A DNA stretch of 28,946 nt from Pleurotus djamor (lineage: Eukaryota; Basidiomycota; Agaricomycetes; Agaricales; Pleurotaceae), in contig JAPEVF010000589.1 of the NCBI GenBank assembly GCA_029747585.1, forward strand, positions 1-28,946. Reading direction: 5' to 3'. The notes beneath the pieces are model-generated. The model did no database searches. It worked only from the letters and a program-made list of their open reading frames with translations, and had not been told where the DNA came from. Both the position numbers and the translations under genes were made by a program. Shown piece after piece: positions 20,665 to 28,946 of this stretch. How positions within the stretch are numbered: the stretch's first letter is position 1; each line of letters starts with the position of its first letter.

Positions 20665-22524
20665 ATGTCCACCAGTGCTAAGACGAAAGCCCTTCTCATC
20701 GGTATTGGCGACGATGGCTCTGGGAACCCCCTTCTGGGTCCCAGGAAGGATGCCATTCGAATGAAGAAGTTGTTGATGAGTAAGCACGTCGACGGCACTT
20801 GCCCATCTACATTCCTGACCGGCGTAACTCAGAAACGTACGGTTACAAGAAGGATGATATTGTATTGATGCATGATAAGCACCGGGTTCAGCGCCTTCAA
20901 CCAACCAAAGGGAATATCGTATGTCTAAGTTCACCTTGCTCGTGCGCATTGCTTATCGTCAGATCGGCTCACGCGTGTCAATTATAGCTACGCGAGATAG
21001 ATAATCTCGTCAAAGACTGTCAACCCGGAGATAGATTCGTATTTCACTGTGAGTTCTCTTATGCACGCGTCGTCTTCTATGGGTTCTCAGTGCTATACTT
21101 TTATCCAGATTCCGGTCATACTGGTCAACAAGAGAATTACGACGGAACCGAAGTTGATGGACAAGACGAACGCATGGAAGTCATGGGCGGGGAGTATATC
21201 CTGGACGATGTATGTTCATCCCGTAATCTTCGTTAGCTCTCGCTCATACCTCGGTGGCAGGAATTGAGGGATCGGCTAGTTGACCCGCTTTGCCCAGGCA
21301 GCCAGCTCATCGTAGGCGGTTCTGCCCCAACATCATTGTTCTTACCGCTAACTACCTCCAGGCCATCCTTGACTCTTGTCATTCCGCGACGCTATTGGGT
21401 AGGCTATGCGCCACCGAGCCTGAAACTGATTGACTCCAACATGCGATGCAGATTTACCACATGTCGAGTGCCATGAAACCTTATCATATCACCCCAGTCT
21501 CATGGATCACAGCGACTTCTCACCCACCAAACGTGTGTCTTTACCTCTCCACTCTTTCCATACACCCGTCCTTACGATTGTGGAGTGCATAAGCCGAAGA
21601 TCGGCCTGGGAGCGTTCAGAAGTCGCGCCCGTTTACCCTCGTTCAGGAAACCCAAACCCAAACTCACGCTTCAGTTCCCAAAGAACACCTCGACAGGATT
21701 TCAATCCACTGGTCCCGTTACCTCCATACTCCCCCCAGATACTACATTTTCCTTCTCTCCCGTCTCAGCCAACGTGACATCCCTCGAAGCTACACACACG
21801 GCTCTAGACAAGCGTAAAAGCTTACCCTTAGGTAACAATGTAACAGTGACTGATAAGGGTGCATTTTACCTTGGACCATGTCACGCCTGCCCTATCCTAC
21901 CTGAAGATAAAGTGAAGAGAAGTAACGCGGAACTGCCGATGGTGGTAAGTGCTAGACTTTGACTTTCCTTGAATATTGGAGTACGCTCGGGAGCTAACAC
22001 CTTGGTCCTTCAGTTGGCCATATCCGCGTGTACGGATGCTCAGTTTTCATACGAGGATTCGAAGGGGAATGGGATGACAAAGGTAGATACGTTTTGCTTC
22101 GGAATTATTAGTGCTTAAAATTCTTATCGCAAGATGCTATGCAAGTTTTTGAAGCAATCGCCCAATCCCACTCTCAATAGATTGCACACGGGTATCAGGT
22201 ATGTCTTCGTCTTCATTTTATCGCATAGGTGTCTGGTCCTCACTGCTTGCATTTTGAAGCTTCGGTCTCTTCAGGCCCGGCTGGGATAGGGTTCACTCGC
22301 AAGCTTGGATAGACTTCATAGCCACGCTCAAGGAACAGGGCGCGACCGATGGGGCGAATTTCTACCAACATCCTTCGGTCAGTTTTACATACATTCTCAG
22401 GATCTTCATATTGACGAGCTTGCCACAGCTATCAAGTCTGCAACGTCTTGTAAGTTGACTTGCCCTACCTCTGTTCGATGATACTCACCCATTCCAGAAT
22501 CCCAACTACAAGCTTCATTTGTGA
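20665..22524 (+). CDS. Type I metacaspase-like protein (peptidase C14)
   Basis: Caspase-fold cysteine protease; fungal metacaspases cleave after Arg/Lys and act in stress, proteostasis and cell death (family knowledge). 13 exons: 20665-20779, 20833-20918, 20988-21048, 21109-21209, 21261-21311, 21362-21398, 21452-21532, 21586-21944, 22014-22082, 22134-22198, 22275-22377, 22429-22449, 22498-22524; 391 aa. KALLIGIG begins the p20 fold, the catalytic His is in FHYSGHTG (His91) and the catalytic Cys in AILDSCHSA (Cys144). The p10-like part follows (AISACTDAQFSYED, MTKMLCKFL). No Gln/Asn-rich or zinc-finger prodomain precedes the fold. The large exon 8 encodes a Pro/Ser-rich linker of about 120 residues between the two parts. 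Exons 7-8 have the least certain borders (join TKLHKPKIG). The final intron is inferred because it extends the tail to NPNYKLHL. Confidence 0.87.
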
Positions 22525-22874
22525 TGCATATTTGTCAAAGTCATCCCCCACAATTTTCATTCTTGGGTTTATGGGTGTGCGCTCACCGGTGTATCGATAC
22601 ATAATACATATTTCTCGTTCAATAGCTACTCTACGTCCCTCCCTAAGTAATGTACTAGATAGAACAATCACCTTGCTTAGCAAGGTCTTTCATTGCTCGT
22701 AAATCGCCTTTTAAGGACATCTTACCCTTTTATAGGCTTAGTTTTATCCGCTAAGCGCGCGCTTATCAGCTCACTAGGATCCCAATCCAAATTTGGCTAT
22801 CGTGCAAACGCTAAGCCTCACGCGCACGGCCTGTCAGCACACTCTAGCTGTCCATGTTATTCCTGGATTGGTTA
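22525..22874. other. Intergenic flank of the retrotransposon
   Basis: 350 bp between the metacaspase stop and the 5' LTR. Nothing coding is recognised. A GC-rich palindromic run (GCTAAGCGCGCGCTTATC) lies around 22751-22770. The five bases next to the LTR are GGTTA (22870-22874). Confidence 0.5.
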
Positions 22875-23100
22875 TGTTGACATGAAGTGTCTGACATGCT
22901 TACGTACTCGTAGGATACATCCTCAGTGTGCGTCGGCGCTTGCTTCCTCAGCTTGCACCGTACGTTCACTGAGGTAAGAACCATTCCTCCCATTCCCCCT
23001 GTACCATAGCTGACCGTGTATCTAGTATCGCGGTTACCAGGTATGAATACAAACTAGCTTGCACCGTACGTTCACTGAGTATCGCGGTTACCAGTTAACA
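22875..23100 (+). repeat. 5' LTR with internal intron-containing and intron-less repeat
   Basis: 226 bp, bounded by TGTTGACA and GTTAACA. It carries a two-part segment twice. Copy 1 is 22950-22973 plus 23026-23040, interrupted by 22974-23025. That 52-nt insert starts GTAAGAACC, has CTGAC at 23010-23014 and ends TCTAG. Copy 2 (23056-23079 plus 23080-23094) is uninterrupted. A 15-nt spacer (23041-23055) separates them, and TTAACA closes the LTR. Confidence 0.95.
22974..23025 (+). other. Candidate spliceosomal intron inside the LTR
   Basis: 52 nt with GTAAGA donor, CTGAC branch-like motif ending 11 nt before the acceptor, and CTAG acceptor. Size and signals match the introns of host genes in this window. 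The same sequence without these 52 nt occurs at 23056-23094, which looks like the spliced product. The same arrangement occurs in the 3' LTR at 28092-28143. Confidence 0.6.
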
Positions 23101-23115
23101 GGTTATGGGCCCCGC
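23101..23115 (+). other. Primer-binding site, initiator tRNA-Met anticodon arm
   Basis: GGTTATGGGCCCCGC follows the 5' LTR without a gap. Its complement reads GCGGGGCCCATAACC, which contains a CAT anticodon in a CCCATAA loop like that of initiator tRNA-Met with C33. The tRNA 3'-end complement (TGGTAGC type) is absent. This fits half-tRNA priming as known for Drosophila copia and yeast Ty5. Bases 23102-23107 and 23115-23120 can also pair as a small hairpin. Confidence 0.65.
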
Positions 23116-23302
23116 ATAACTCTGGAAAACGAACGCACGCGCAAGTTCACCTAATATTGGGAACAATTCCCCCTGCGATCCACCACAGGCAACATATATT
23201 CTCTGCGACGATACGCTAAAGGCGATAATCAGTAATACGCACAACACGCCTTAGGCGTTATTCCAATATCAAAACCATTCGTTACGCATACAATTGCCAA
23301 AG

Positions 23303-26300
23303 ATGGCTCCCAGTACCAGATCCAACGGACCAGCCGACAACGGCGAGGGCTCCAGCTCGACTCCCCAACCAGCACCTCAACCCCTTGCCTCCGACATCAC
23401 AAACCCGTCTGTCCGAGAGTACACAATCAAAAATGATATGTCGCCGAAAGACCAACATCTTGACCTGAGGAGGAATAACTGGGAGAGTTGGTCGAAACGA
23501 GTCACGCTCGCCTTGAATATGGCTATTCCGCCAGCGAAACGTTATCTGGACAACTCCCAGCGCGTCCCCGACCTAATCCTGGAACCTCGCGCACATGAGA
23601 ATTACCTCAATAACGATACAACCATCGCATCTTTTATCAAATTCAATTGTTCAGAGGTGGAACAGAACTTCCTCGCAAAGCACGGAAAGGAGAAAGCCAG
23701 CGACGTCTGGGCAGCTCTCAAAGAACGGCATACAAACCGAGGAACTCTTCACCGTGTACTTCTTCAGGATAAGCTCATGGGTATGAGGTTTTCCACGGAA
23801 CCGGGGGCGGATATAGAGCAGGAATGGTACGACATCAAAGAGGTTCACCGTCAAATTTGCGAAATGGGTCCCATGTCTAACCTTGATTTCCTCATGGTGG
23901 CCGCCATGTCAGCTAGCCGTGGTGTCCCCGCCATCCGGGATTTCATAGTAAATGGTGTAAACAACCCGGGCGTTCCCTTTGGCGAAGAGGAGCTCGACAA
24001 ACGGATTCGCATGCACAAACAACTTGAGCAAGAAAACGTGGCCTTTTACACAAACACAAAGACGTCCGCTACCTCCGAACACAAAACTTCTTCGTCTCAG
24101 CGCCGGAAATGCAAGAATTGCGGCCTCAACAACCACTCCGCCGAGTTCTGTGTAAGACCGGGGGGCGGTATGGCTGGAAAGTCTGTCGAAGAAAGCTTCG
24201 CCGCTCGCCATGGCAAGAAGCGAAAACGTGACGACACTGCTGCTGTAGCCGCAACAATGCCCATGGCCCCTCCCCCACCTGTGCATTCTGCGAACCCAAG
24301 CGCAAACCCATCGATTCTCAAGCATGGGGGAAATGAGTATCTGCTTGATCCGAACACACGGCAAGCATTCCTACTACATGAGAACAATGGGCCTCTCCCT
24401 NTCGAAAATCCGAACCAATTCGCAGGGATTGCTCACATGCAAGAATACTCTGCCTGGTTGCTGACGACGGACTCCCTACGCACGTCCTGTGACTGGAACA
24501 CGTACTCGCTGAAACAGCAAGCCACCACCCACATCGCTGCCTTTGTCCCTGACTTTACCCAACGCCGACGACCAGTTGACACCTCTCATCTCCCCTTCTA
24601 CCTCGATAGTGGTGCCTCAACACATATATCTCCAGAACGAGGCGACTTCTTCGAGCTCTACCCAATTCCACCTCGAAGGGTGCAAGGTGTTGGTGGTTCG
24701 GCTATCTTTGCGACCGGCATTGGGAAGATCAAGCTCTTGCTTGGTCGTGGCTGTTCCATCACTCTGGATAACGTGCTCTTTATCCCCAACTCGACCGTTC
24801 GGTTGCTCTCAATCTCCGCGCTTATTCTCAGTCTGCGCTGTCGAGTCACTTTTGAAGGCTCATGTGTGTCCCTCTATGGCTCTTCGGGTGCTCTCCTGGC
24901 ATCTGGATGTCTGACTGAGCGCAACCTATATAAGCTCAACTGCTCATCAGCCCGTACAGAACATTCCGCGTTCTACTCAGCACCAGCTACCCAAGAGACT
25001 TGGCATTACCGTTTAGGCCACGCACACCACGAGGCAGTCCGACAGATGGTCGATGGGAACCTTGCCGAAGGTATGCCCTCTTCTCTCCCCTGCAACATCT
25101 CCAAATGTGAATTCTGCATCCGTGCCAAACAGACCCACGAAGCCATCCCTCGCGAACGCGAACATGGACGTGCTAAGCGCAGATTGGACACGGTGTGGGT
25201 GGATTTGACAGGGCCGGAGGACGTGGCTTCGGCGCAAGGAAACCTTTACCTTATGCACATCATCGATGATTTCTCTCGTTATTCGTGGACTGTTCCTCTA
25301 AAACAAAAATCCGATGCGTTATCCAAGCTTCAAATCTGGCATGCCGTCACAAGTCGTGAAGTGGGATATTCAGTGGGACTCTTCAGGACTGATAACGGCG
25401 AATTGAAGTCAAAAGCCATGGATGATTTTTGCAACTCCATAGGCGCTCGCCACGATTATTCTGCACCCTACACGTCTGCTCATATTGGTTCAGTTGAAAG
25501 ACATCATCGTGCGGTCATGGAGAAAGGGAGAGCTATGCGGTTGCAATGTAACCTCCCCCCGAACCGGTGGGAAGAATTCTGTATGACCGCATGCTACCTG
25601 ATCCGACGAACTTACACTTCTACAACCAAGATGACCCCATATGAAGCGTGGTTCGGGCGTAAACCCAATCTGTCCCACCTACGAGAAATAGGTTGCCGCG
25701 CGTTTGTCCTTATACAGGATCGGCACAACCCAAAAATTTATGCTCGTTCAATCGAATGCATCCTTGTGGGTTACTCTCACACCGCCAAGGCTTATCGCTG
25801 TTATGATCCTACTGGACGACGCATCTTGGAATCTTACAACGTGCGGTTCATCGAAAGAAAGGATTGCCTTTCAATGGCTACACCGACCGAACCAACCAGT
25901 CCTGCGCCTACACCCAGCTCTAGCCGGAGTGCCTCCCCTTCACCCACTATGACTCCCTCCAAGTCTTCCCCTCCCCCATTGCGACGCTCATCAAGGCAGC
26001 CACAACTAACCGAGAAAGCTGCTGGTGCTAAAAACGAATCCTGGGAAAGTAAGCTGAAGAAAACGATGGCTGGGATGGCGAAGAAGAGACGGAGTGACGA
26101 AAATAAAGCAGAACGCGCGTTTCTGGCTGAAGTTCAAAGTTACATCAATGACCCATTGTCGCTGTTCGCCCAGGGGACTCAATCGTCTCTTGCTGAGCGT
26201 CACTCTGCGCACATCCTCGACTCCATCCACCCTAACGAAGCCGCAACTCTTCCTGCTGTGGAATCAGCTTTTTCCGTGCTGTCGGGCAGCGAAACAGACG

Positions 26301-27898
26301 AACTGCTAGCCCCGGACCCCACCTATGAGGAAGCTAGACGTTCGAAGGACTGGCCGAAATGGGAAGGCGCTATTGTAGATGAGAAAGGGAGCCTGGTGGA
26401 AAATGAGGTTTTTGAGTATGTTCGGCGTGAAGACGTCCCAAAAGACAGGCAAGTCCTAAAAGGGAAGCTGGTCCTACATCGCAAGCGGAATGAACATGGA
26501 GAAGTAGTGCGATATAAAGCAAGATACGTTGCAAAAGGTTTTCAACAGGTCTTCGGCAAAGATTACCATGACACAACGTCTCCAACTGCCCGCCCTGAAA
26601 GCATTCGATCACTACTTCACATGGCCGCTGCTAACGACTGGGATATCCAACAGATTGATGTGAAGACCGCATTCTTATATGGCCAACTGCCCGAGGACGA
26701 GCAAATCTACATCGAACAAATTAAAGACTTTGACGACCCCGATCACCCCGCTAAAGACTGGGTCTGGCTCCTACGACGTGGACTCTATGGTCTGAAACAG
26801 GCCGGGCGTGTGTGGAACAAGACGATGAATGGCAATATGACGAAGTGGGGATGCGAACGTTTACCATCTGACGCGTGTGTATACTACCGCAAGAAGGATA
26901 AGGATAAGGTTGCGGCGGCGGTCCATGTTGACGATTTTATGGCCATGGGAAACAGCAAGGAGGCGACAGAAGCATTGAAGGACGATATGAAAAGTGTATG
27001 GACGATTTCCGAACTCGGGGATATTAATTTCTGCCTAGGAATTGCCATTCGTCGTGACCGACCGCGTCGAACCATCCACCTGTCCCAAACTGCGCTCATT
27101 GAAAAGCTGGCTTCAGTAGCCGAAGTCCCGCTCAACTCTGCCCCTGCCACAACCCCGATGTCAGCTCGCGTCAAATTGGCTAGGCCCTCTGTCGACGAAA
27201 AGATCTCTGCGTCCGAAGCCTTGAAACTTACCAAGCTGCCATACAGGCAAGTGGTGGGAATCCTTCTATACATTGCCTGCATGACTCGCCCCGACGTCGC
27301 CTACACAGCCTCACGTCTTGCGCAATACCTTGACTGTTACCGCCTGGTTCACTGGAATGCGGCCATACAAGCTGTCCGCTACTTGGTCACCACACGCCAC
27401 ATGGAGTTGACTCTAGGTGGTCAAGACCCCATACACCTTCGCGGCTTCTCAGATTCTTCGTGGGCTGACTGCACTGACACTCGCCGTTCAAATATGGGCT
27501 ACTGCTTCACCCTTGGATCGGGTGTGATCTCCTGGTGCGCAAAGAAGCAAAAACTGGTCACCTGCTCAACAACAGATGCTGAATACGTTGCAATGAATGA
27601 GGCTTGTCGTGAAGCTGTCTGGTTGCGCCATCTACTCAGTGGAATTGACTATGGACCAGACGGCCCCACTCGGATTCTCGGCGACAACAATGGTGCTCTC
27701 GCTCTCTCGAAAGATGCCGTCTATCACTCCCGGTCCAAACACATCGACGTGCGCTATCACTACATCCGGGAACAAGTAGATGACGATATCATCACTGTTG
27801 AGAGGGTTAATACCAAGGACAACCTGGCCGACGTCTTCACCAAGCCACTCGATAAAAGCCCATTTGAAGCGTTTAGACGCCAATTGGGTATTTCATAG
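23303..27898 (+). CDS. Copia-type gag-pol polyprotein
   Basis: Single uninterrupted ORF of 1531 aa from the first ATG (23303). Order: gag (about 1-265); zinc knuckle CX2CX4HX4C at residues 270-283 (CKNCGLNNHSAEFC); aspartic protease with DSGA at Asp435; GAG-pre-integrase (WHYRLGH, about 567) with a CEFC zinc motif; integrase with Asp634, Asp697 and Glu732; Ser/Pro-rich spacer; reverse transcriptase with IDVKTAFLYG (Asp1119) and the active-site box HVDD (Asp1210, Asp1211) in place of the common YVDD; RNase H (FSDSSWADC, STTDAEYVA, HIDVRYHYIRE) to the C-terminus (ADVFTKPL). Gag and pol are in one frame, so any excess of Gag must come by another route than frameshifting. One ambiguous base (24401) lies between the zinc knuckle and the protease. 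Motifs appear intact, so activity is plausible. Confidence 0.96.
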   Translation: MAPSTRSNGPADNGEGSSSTPQPAPQPLASDITNPSVREYTIKNDMSPKDQHLDLRRNNWESWSKRVTLALNMAIPPAKRYLDNSQRVPDLILEPRAHENYLNNDTTIASFIKFNCSEVEQNFLAKHGKEKASDVWAALKERHTNRGTLHRVLLQDKLMGMRFSTEPGADIEQEWYDIKEVHRQICEMGPMSNLDFLMVAAMSASRGVPAIRDFIVNGVNNPGVPFGEEELDKRIRMHKQLEQENVAFYTNTKTSATSEHKTSSSQRRKCKNCGLNNHSAEFCVRPGGGMAGKSVEESFAARHGKKRKRDDTAAVAATMPMAPPPPVHSANPSANPSILKHGGNEYLLDPNTRQAFLLHENNGPLPXENPNQFAGIAHMQEYSAWLLTTDSLRTSCDWNTYSLKQQATTHIAAFVPDFTQRRRPVDTSHLPFYLDSGASTHISPERGDFFELYPIPPRRVQGVGGSAIFATGIGKIKLLLGRGCSITLDNVLFIPNSTVRLLSISALILSLRCRVTFEGSCVSLYGSSGALLASGCLTERNLYKLNCSSARTEHSAFYSAPATQETWHYRLGHAHHEAVRQMVDGNLAEGMPSSLPCNISKCEFCIRAKQTHEAIPREREHGRAKRRLDTVWVDLTGPEDVASAQGNLYLMHIIDDFSRYSWTVPLKQKSDALSKLQIWHAVTSREVGYSVGLFRTDNGELKSKAMDDFCNSIGARHDYSAPYTSAHIGSVERHHRAVMEKGRAMRLQCNLPPNRWEEFCMTACYLIRRTYTSTTKMTPYEAWFGRKPNLSHLREIGCRAFVLIQDRHNPKIYARSIECILVGYSHTAKAYRCYDPTGRRILESYNVRFIERKDCLSMATPTEPTSPAPTPSSSRSASPSPTMTPSKSSPPPLRRSSRQPQLTEKAAGAKNESWESKLKKTMAGMAKKRRSDENKAERAFLAEVQSYINDPLSLFAQGTQSSLAERHSAHILDSIHPNEAATLPAVESAFSVLSGSETDELLAPDPTYEEARRSKDWPKWEGAIVDEKGSLVENEVFEYVRREDVPKDRQVLKGKLVLHRKRNEHGEVVRYKARYVAKGFQQVFGKDYHDTTSPTARPESIRSLLHMAAANDWDIQQIDVKTAFLYGQLPEDEQIYIEQIKDFDDPDHPAKDWVWLLRRGLYGLKQAGRVWNKTMNGNMTKWGCERLPSDACVYYRKKDKDKVAAAVHVDDFMAMGNSKEATEALKDDMKSVWTISELGDINFCLGIAIRRDRPRRTIHLSQTALIEKLASVAEVPLNSAPATTPMSARVKLARPSVDEKISASEALKLTKLPYRQVVGILLYIACMTRPDVAYTASRLAQYLDCYRLVHWNAAIQAVRYLVTTRHMELTLGGQDPIHLRGFSDSSWADCTDTRRSNMGYCFTLGSGVISWCAKKQKLVTCSTTDAEYVAMNEACREAVWLRHLLSGIDYGPDGPTRILGDNNGALALSKDAVYHSRSKHIDVRYHYIREQVDDDIITVERVNTKDNLADVFTKPLDKSPFEAFRRQLGIS

Positions 27899-27983
27899 TT
27901 ATCCCATTTCTTTTCCTTTATACTCTGAACTATCTCCCCACTTTATTCCTAGCTTTACCTTATTCCCTCATACGTATCGCATT

Positions 27984-27991
27984 GAGGGGGG
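27984..27991 (+). other. Polypurine tract
   Basis: GAGGGGGG one base before the 3' LTR, the expected primer for plus-strand DNA synthesis. Confidence 0.85.
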
Positions 27992-27992
27992 C

Positions 27993-28218
27993 TGTTGACA
28001 TGAAGTGTCTGACATGCTTACGTACTCGTAGGATACATCCTCAGTGTGCGTCGGCGCTTGCTTCCTCAGCTTGCACCGTACGTCCACTGAGGTAAGAACC
28101 ATTCCTCCCATTCCCCCTGTACCATAGCTGACCGTGTATCTAGTATCGCGGTTACCAGGTATGAATACAAACAAGCTTGCACCGTACGTCCACTGAGTAT
28201 CGCGGTTACCAGTTAACA
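27993..28218 (+). repeat. 3' LTR
   Basis: 226 bp, same structure as the 5' LTR: copy 1 at 28068-28091 plus 28144-28158 with the 52-nt insert 28092-28143, spacer 28159-28173, and uninterrupted copy 2 at 28174-28212. It differs from the 5' LTR by C for T in both copies of the repeated GTACGT(T/C)CACTGAG motif and A for T at the spacer end. It is followed by AAACG. Confidence 0.95.
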
Positions 28219-28270
28219 AAACGAGCTTACTCGAAGCAGCGAAAGGCTGATCGTGCAACGATGCAAGCTC

Positions 28271-28878
28271 TTATATAGTCTCCGACCTCTTCAGTTCCAT
28301 CTTTGGTGCAGGAACAGGGAGGCTGGCAGAAGAACTCGATCGGAGTCGTTTGGTGATCCCCTTGTTGAGCTTCAAGTTGGCGAAAGCAATCTTCTTCCCA
28401 GCATCGTTGAATTTGCCGATGATCGTGTCAACGCTGCTGAGTGATGCCCTCCGGAGTTGTGAAAGACGGAGAGGGCGCGAAGAAGACTTCTTTGGCCGAG
28501 GCTCGACAGTGACGGACGCGAATACGGACGCGGGGTAGAACTCGTCGGCNGGGGGAGACCTCGACGGTAGTTTCTTGGACGACGGTGATTTCGATCTTGG
28601 GTGTTTGCACGAGTTCAGAGTCGTTCTCAGAACAAATCGACGGGGTCGATGAGCGTCGGACAAATGGGCCTCCGTTAGGAGAATCATAGGTTGCGACTTT
28701 CTCTGGGACGGCGGCATTGATGATGAGCGAGAGGACACTCTACAAAGAAGGCGTCAGATGGAGAACACGAGCGATAGAAGAGAAATCAACTCACCAAGCC
28801 AAGGCCGACAGCGGCGTAATACTGGCACACAGCGTAGACGAAGAACGTCTGGTGGGCGAATGTGACGGTAGTAGACAT
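28271..28878 (-). CDS. Small protein of unknown function with one membrane segment
   Basis: Exons 28878-28795 and 28739-28271 with a 55-nt intron (28740-28794). The frame is open from the ATG to the ambiguous base at 28550 and resumes one base out of frame after it. If that base is a spurious extra call, the product is about 183 aa. The N-terminus has a hydrophobic stretch (TFFVYAVCQYYAAVGLGL, then SVLSLIINAA) that may anchor it in a membrane or act as a signal anchor. The rest is Ser/Pro/Val-rich and basic (EPRPKKSSSRPLRLSQLRRAS; KLNKGITKRLRSSSS). I recognise no family. Its stop is only 52 bp from the retrotransposon, so its 3' UTR and terminator may be displaced or supplied by LTR sequence. 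Confidence 0.65.
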
Positions 28879-28946
28879 GGTGTGATGCGAGTGATGGCGT
28901 GTTATAGCTTGTAAGTTCAGATATGTCCAAAGAGGTTTGAAGGATA

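Larger units (their letters stand above)
22875..28218 (+). mobile_element. Complete Ty1/copia LTR retrotransposon
   Basis: 5.3-kb element in the same orientation as the metacaspase gene. It has two 226-bp LTRs that differ at three positions, a primer-binding site directly after the 5' LTR, one gag-pol ORF, and a polypurine tract directly before the 3' LTR. LTR ends are TGTT...AACA. Integrase before reverse transcriptase in the polyprotein defines the copia order. The intact ORF and about 98.7% LTR identity suggest recent insertion. The flanking five bases (GGTTA and AAACG) do not match. Confidence 0.95.

Noticed and set aside
22693..22977. 94-codon open frame spanning the 5' LTR edge
   Set aside because: It runs from flanking DNA into the LTR and stops within it; no family similarity, and it begins at TTG.
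23909..24364. Minus-strand open frames inside gag-pol
   Set aside because: Shadows of the 1531-codon ORF; no start context or domain.
1..28946. CRISPR arrays, operons, ribosome binding sites, tRNA or rRNA genes
   Set aside because: The genes are eukaryotic and intron-rich, no regularly spaced repeats occur, and no cloverleaf with a proper B-box was found by eye; a tRNAscan run would be the decisive test for tRNAs.

Overview
The window looks like a gene-dense stretch of a filamentous basidiomycete genome, most likely an agaricomycete. A plant-associated, Rhizoctonia-like fungus is plausible, but this is inference from gene content. The supporting signs are many short spliceosomal introns (about 46-77 nt, GT...CTGAC/CTGAT...AG), plant-cell-wall and secreted-hydrolase genes, and a Ty1/copia element. 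Three ambiguous bases (4666, 24401, 28550) mark it as draft sequence. Most genes are broken into small exons, so I rebuilt the models by hand from splice signals, reading frame and family conservation.

Layout: (1) 1-1289 (+), 3' part of a GH5 glycoside hydrolase that starts before the window. (2) 1460-3037 (+), MFS transporter. (3) 3077-4060 (-), a secreted HNH (DUF1524-like) nuclease with eight exons that no long ORF reveals. (4) 4406-8587 (-), complete valyl-tRNA synthetase with 19 exons and two candidate starts, probably mitochondrial and cytosolic forms. (5) 8731-10231 (+), Mid1 stretch-activated calcium-channel subunit, divergent from the synthetase. (6) 10530-12175 (-), CBM1-linked PL3 pectate lyase with 12 exons. 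(7) 13146-14155 (+), F-box-like/LRR-like protein. (8) 14480-15695 (+), secreted M43 metalloprotease. (9) 15851-18219 (-), conserved-looking secreted protein of unknown function. (10) 18546-19833 (+), Eaf3/MRG15 chromatin protein. (11) 20665-22524 (+), type I metacaspase-like protein with 13 exons. (12) 22875-28218 (+), complete Ty1/copia retrotransposon with 226-bp LTRs and one uninterrupted gag-pol ORF. (13) 28271-28878 (-), small membrane-segment protein of unknown function, with an apparent frameshift at an ambiguous base.

Functionally this is a mosaic, not a pathway cluster: housekeeping (valyl-tRNA synthetase, MRG), calcium signalling (Mid1), cell-death-type protease (metacaspase) and several secreted degradative enzymes (GH5, pectate lyase, M43 protease, HNH nuclease).

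The most unusual signal is in the retrotransposon LTR. Each LTR carries a 39-nt segment twice. The first copy is interrupted by a 52-nt sequence with every mark of a spliceosomal intron, and the second copy lacks exactly that sequence. This looks like a reverse-transcribed splicing product built into the LTR. The element also has a primer site complementary to the anticodon arm of initiator tRNA-Met, and no matching target-site duplication.
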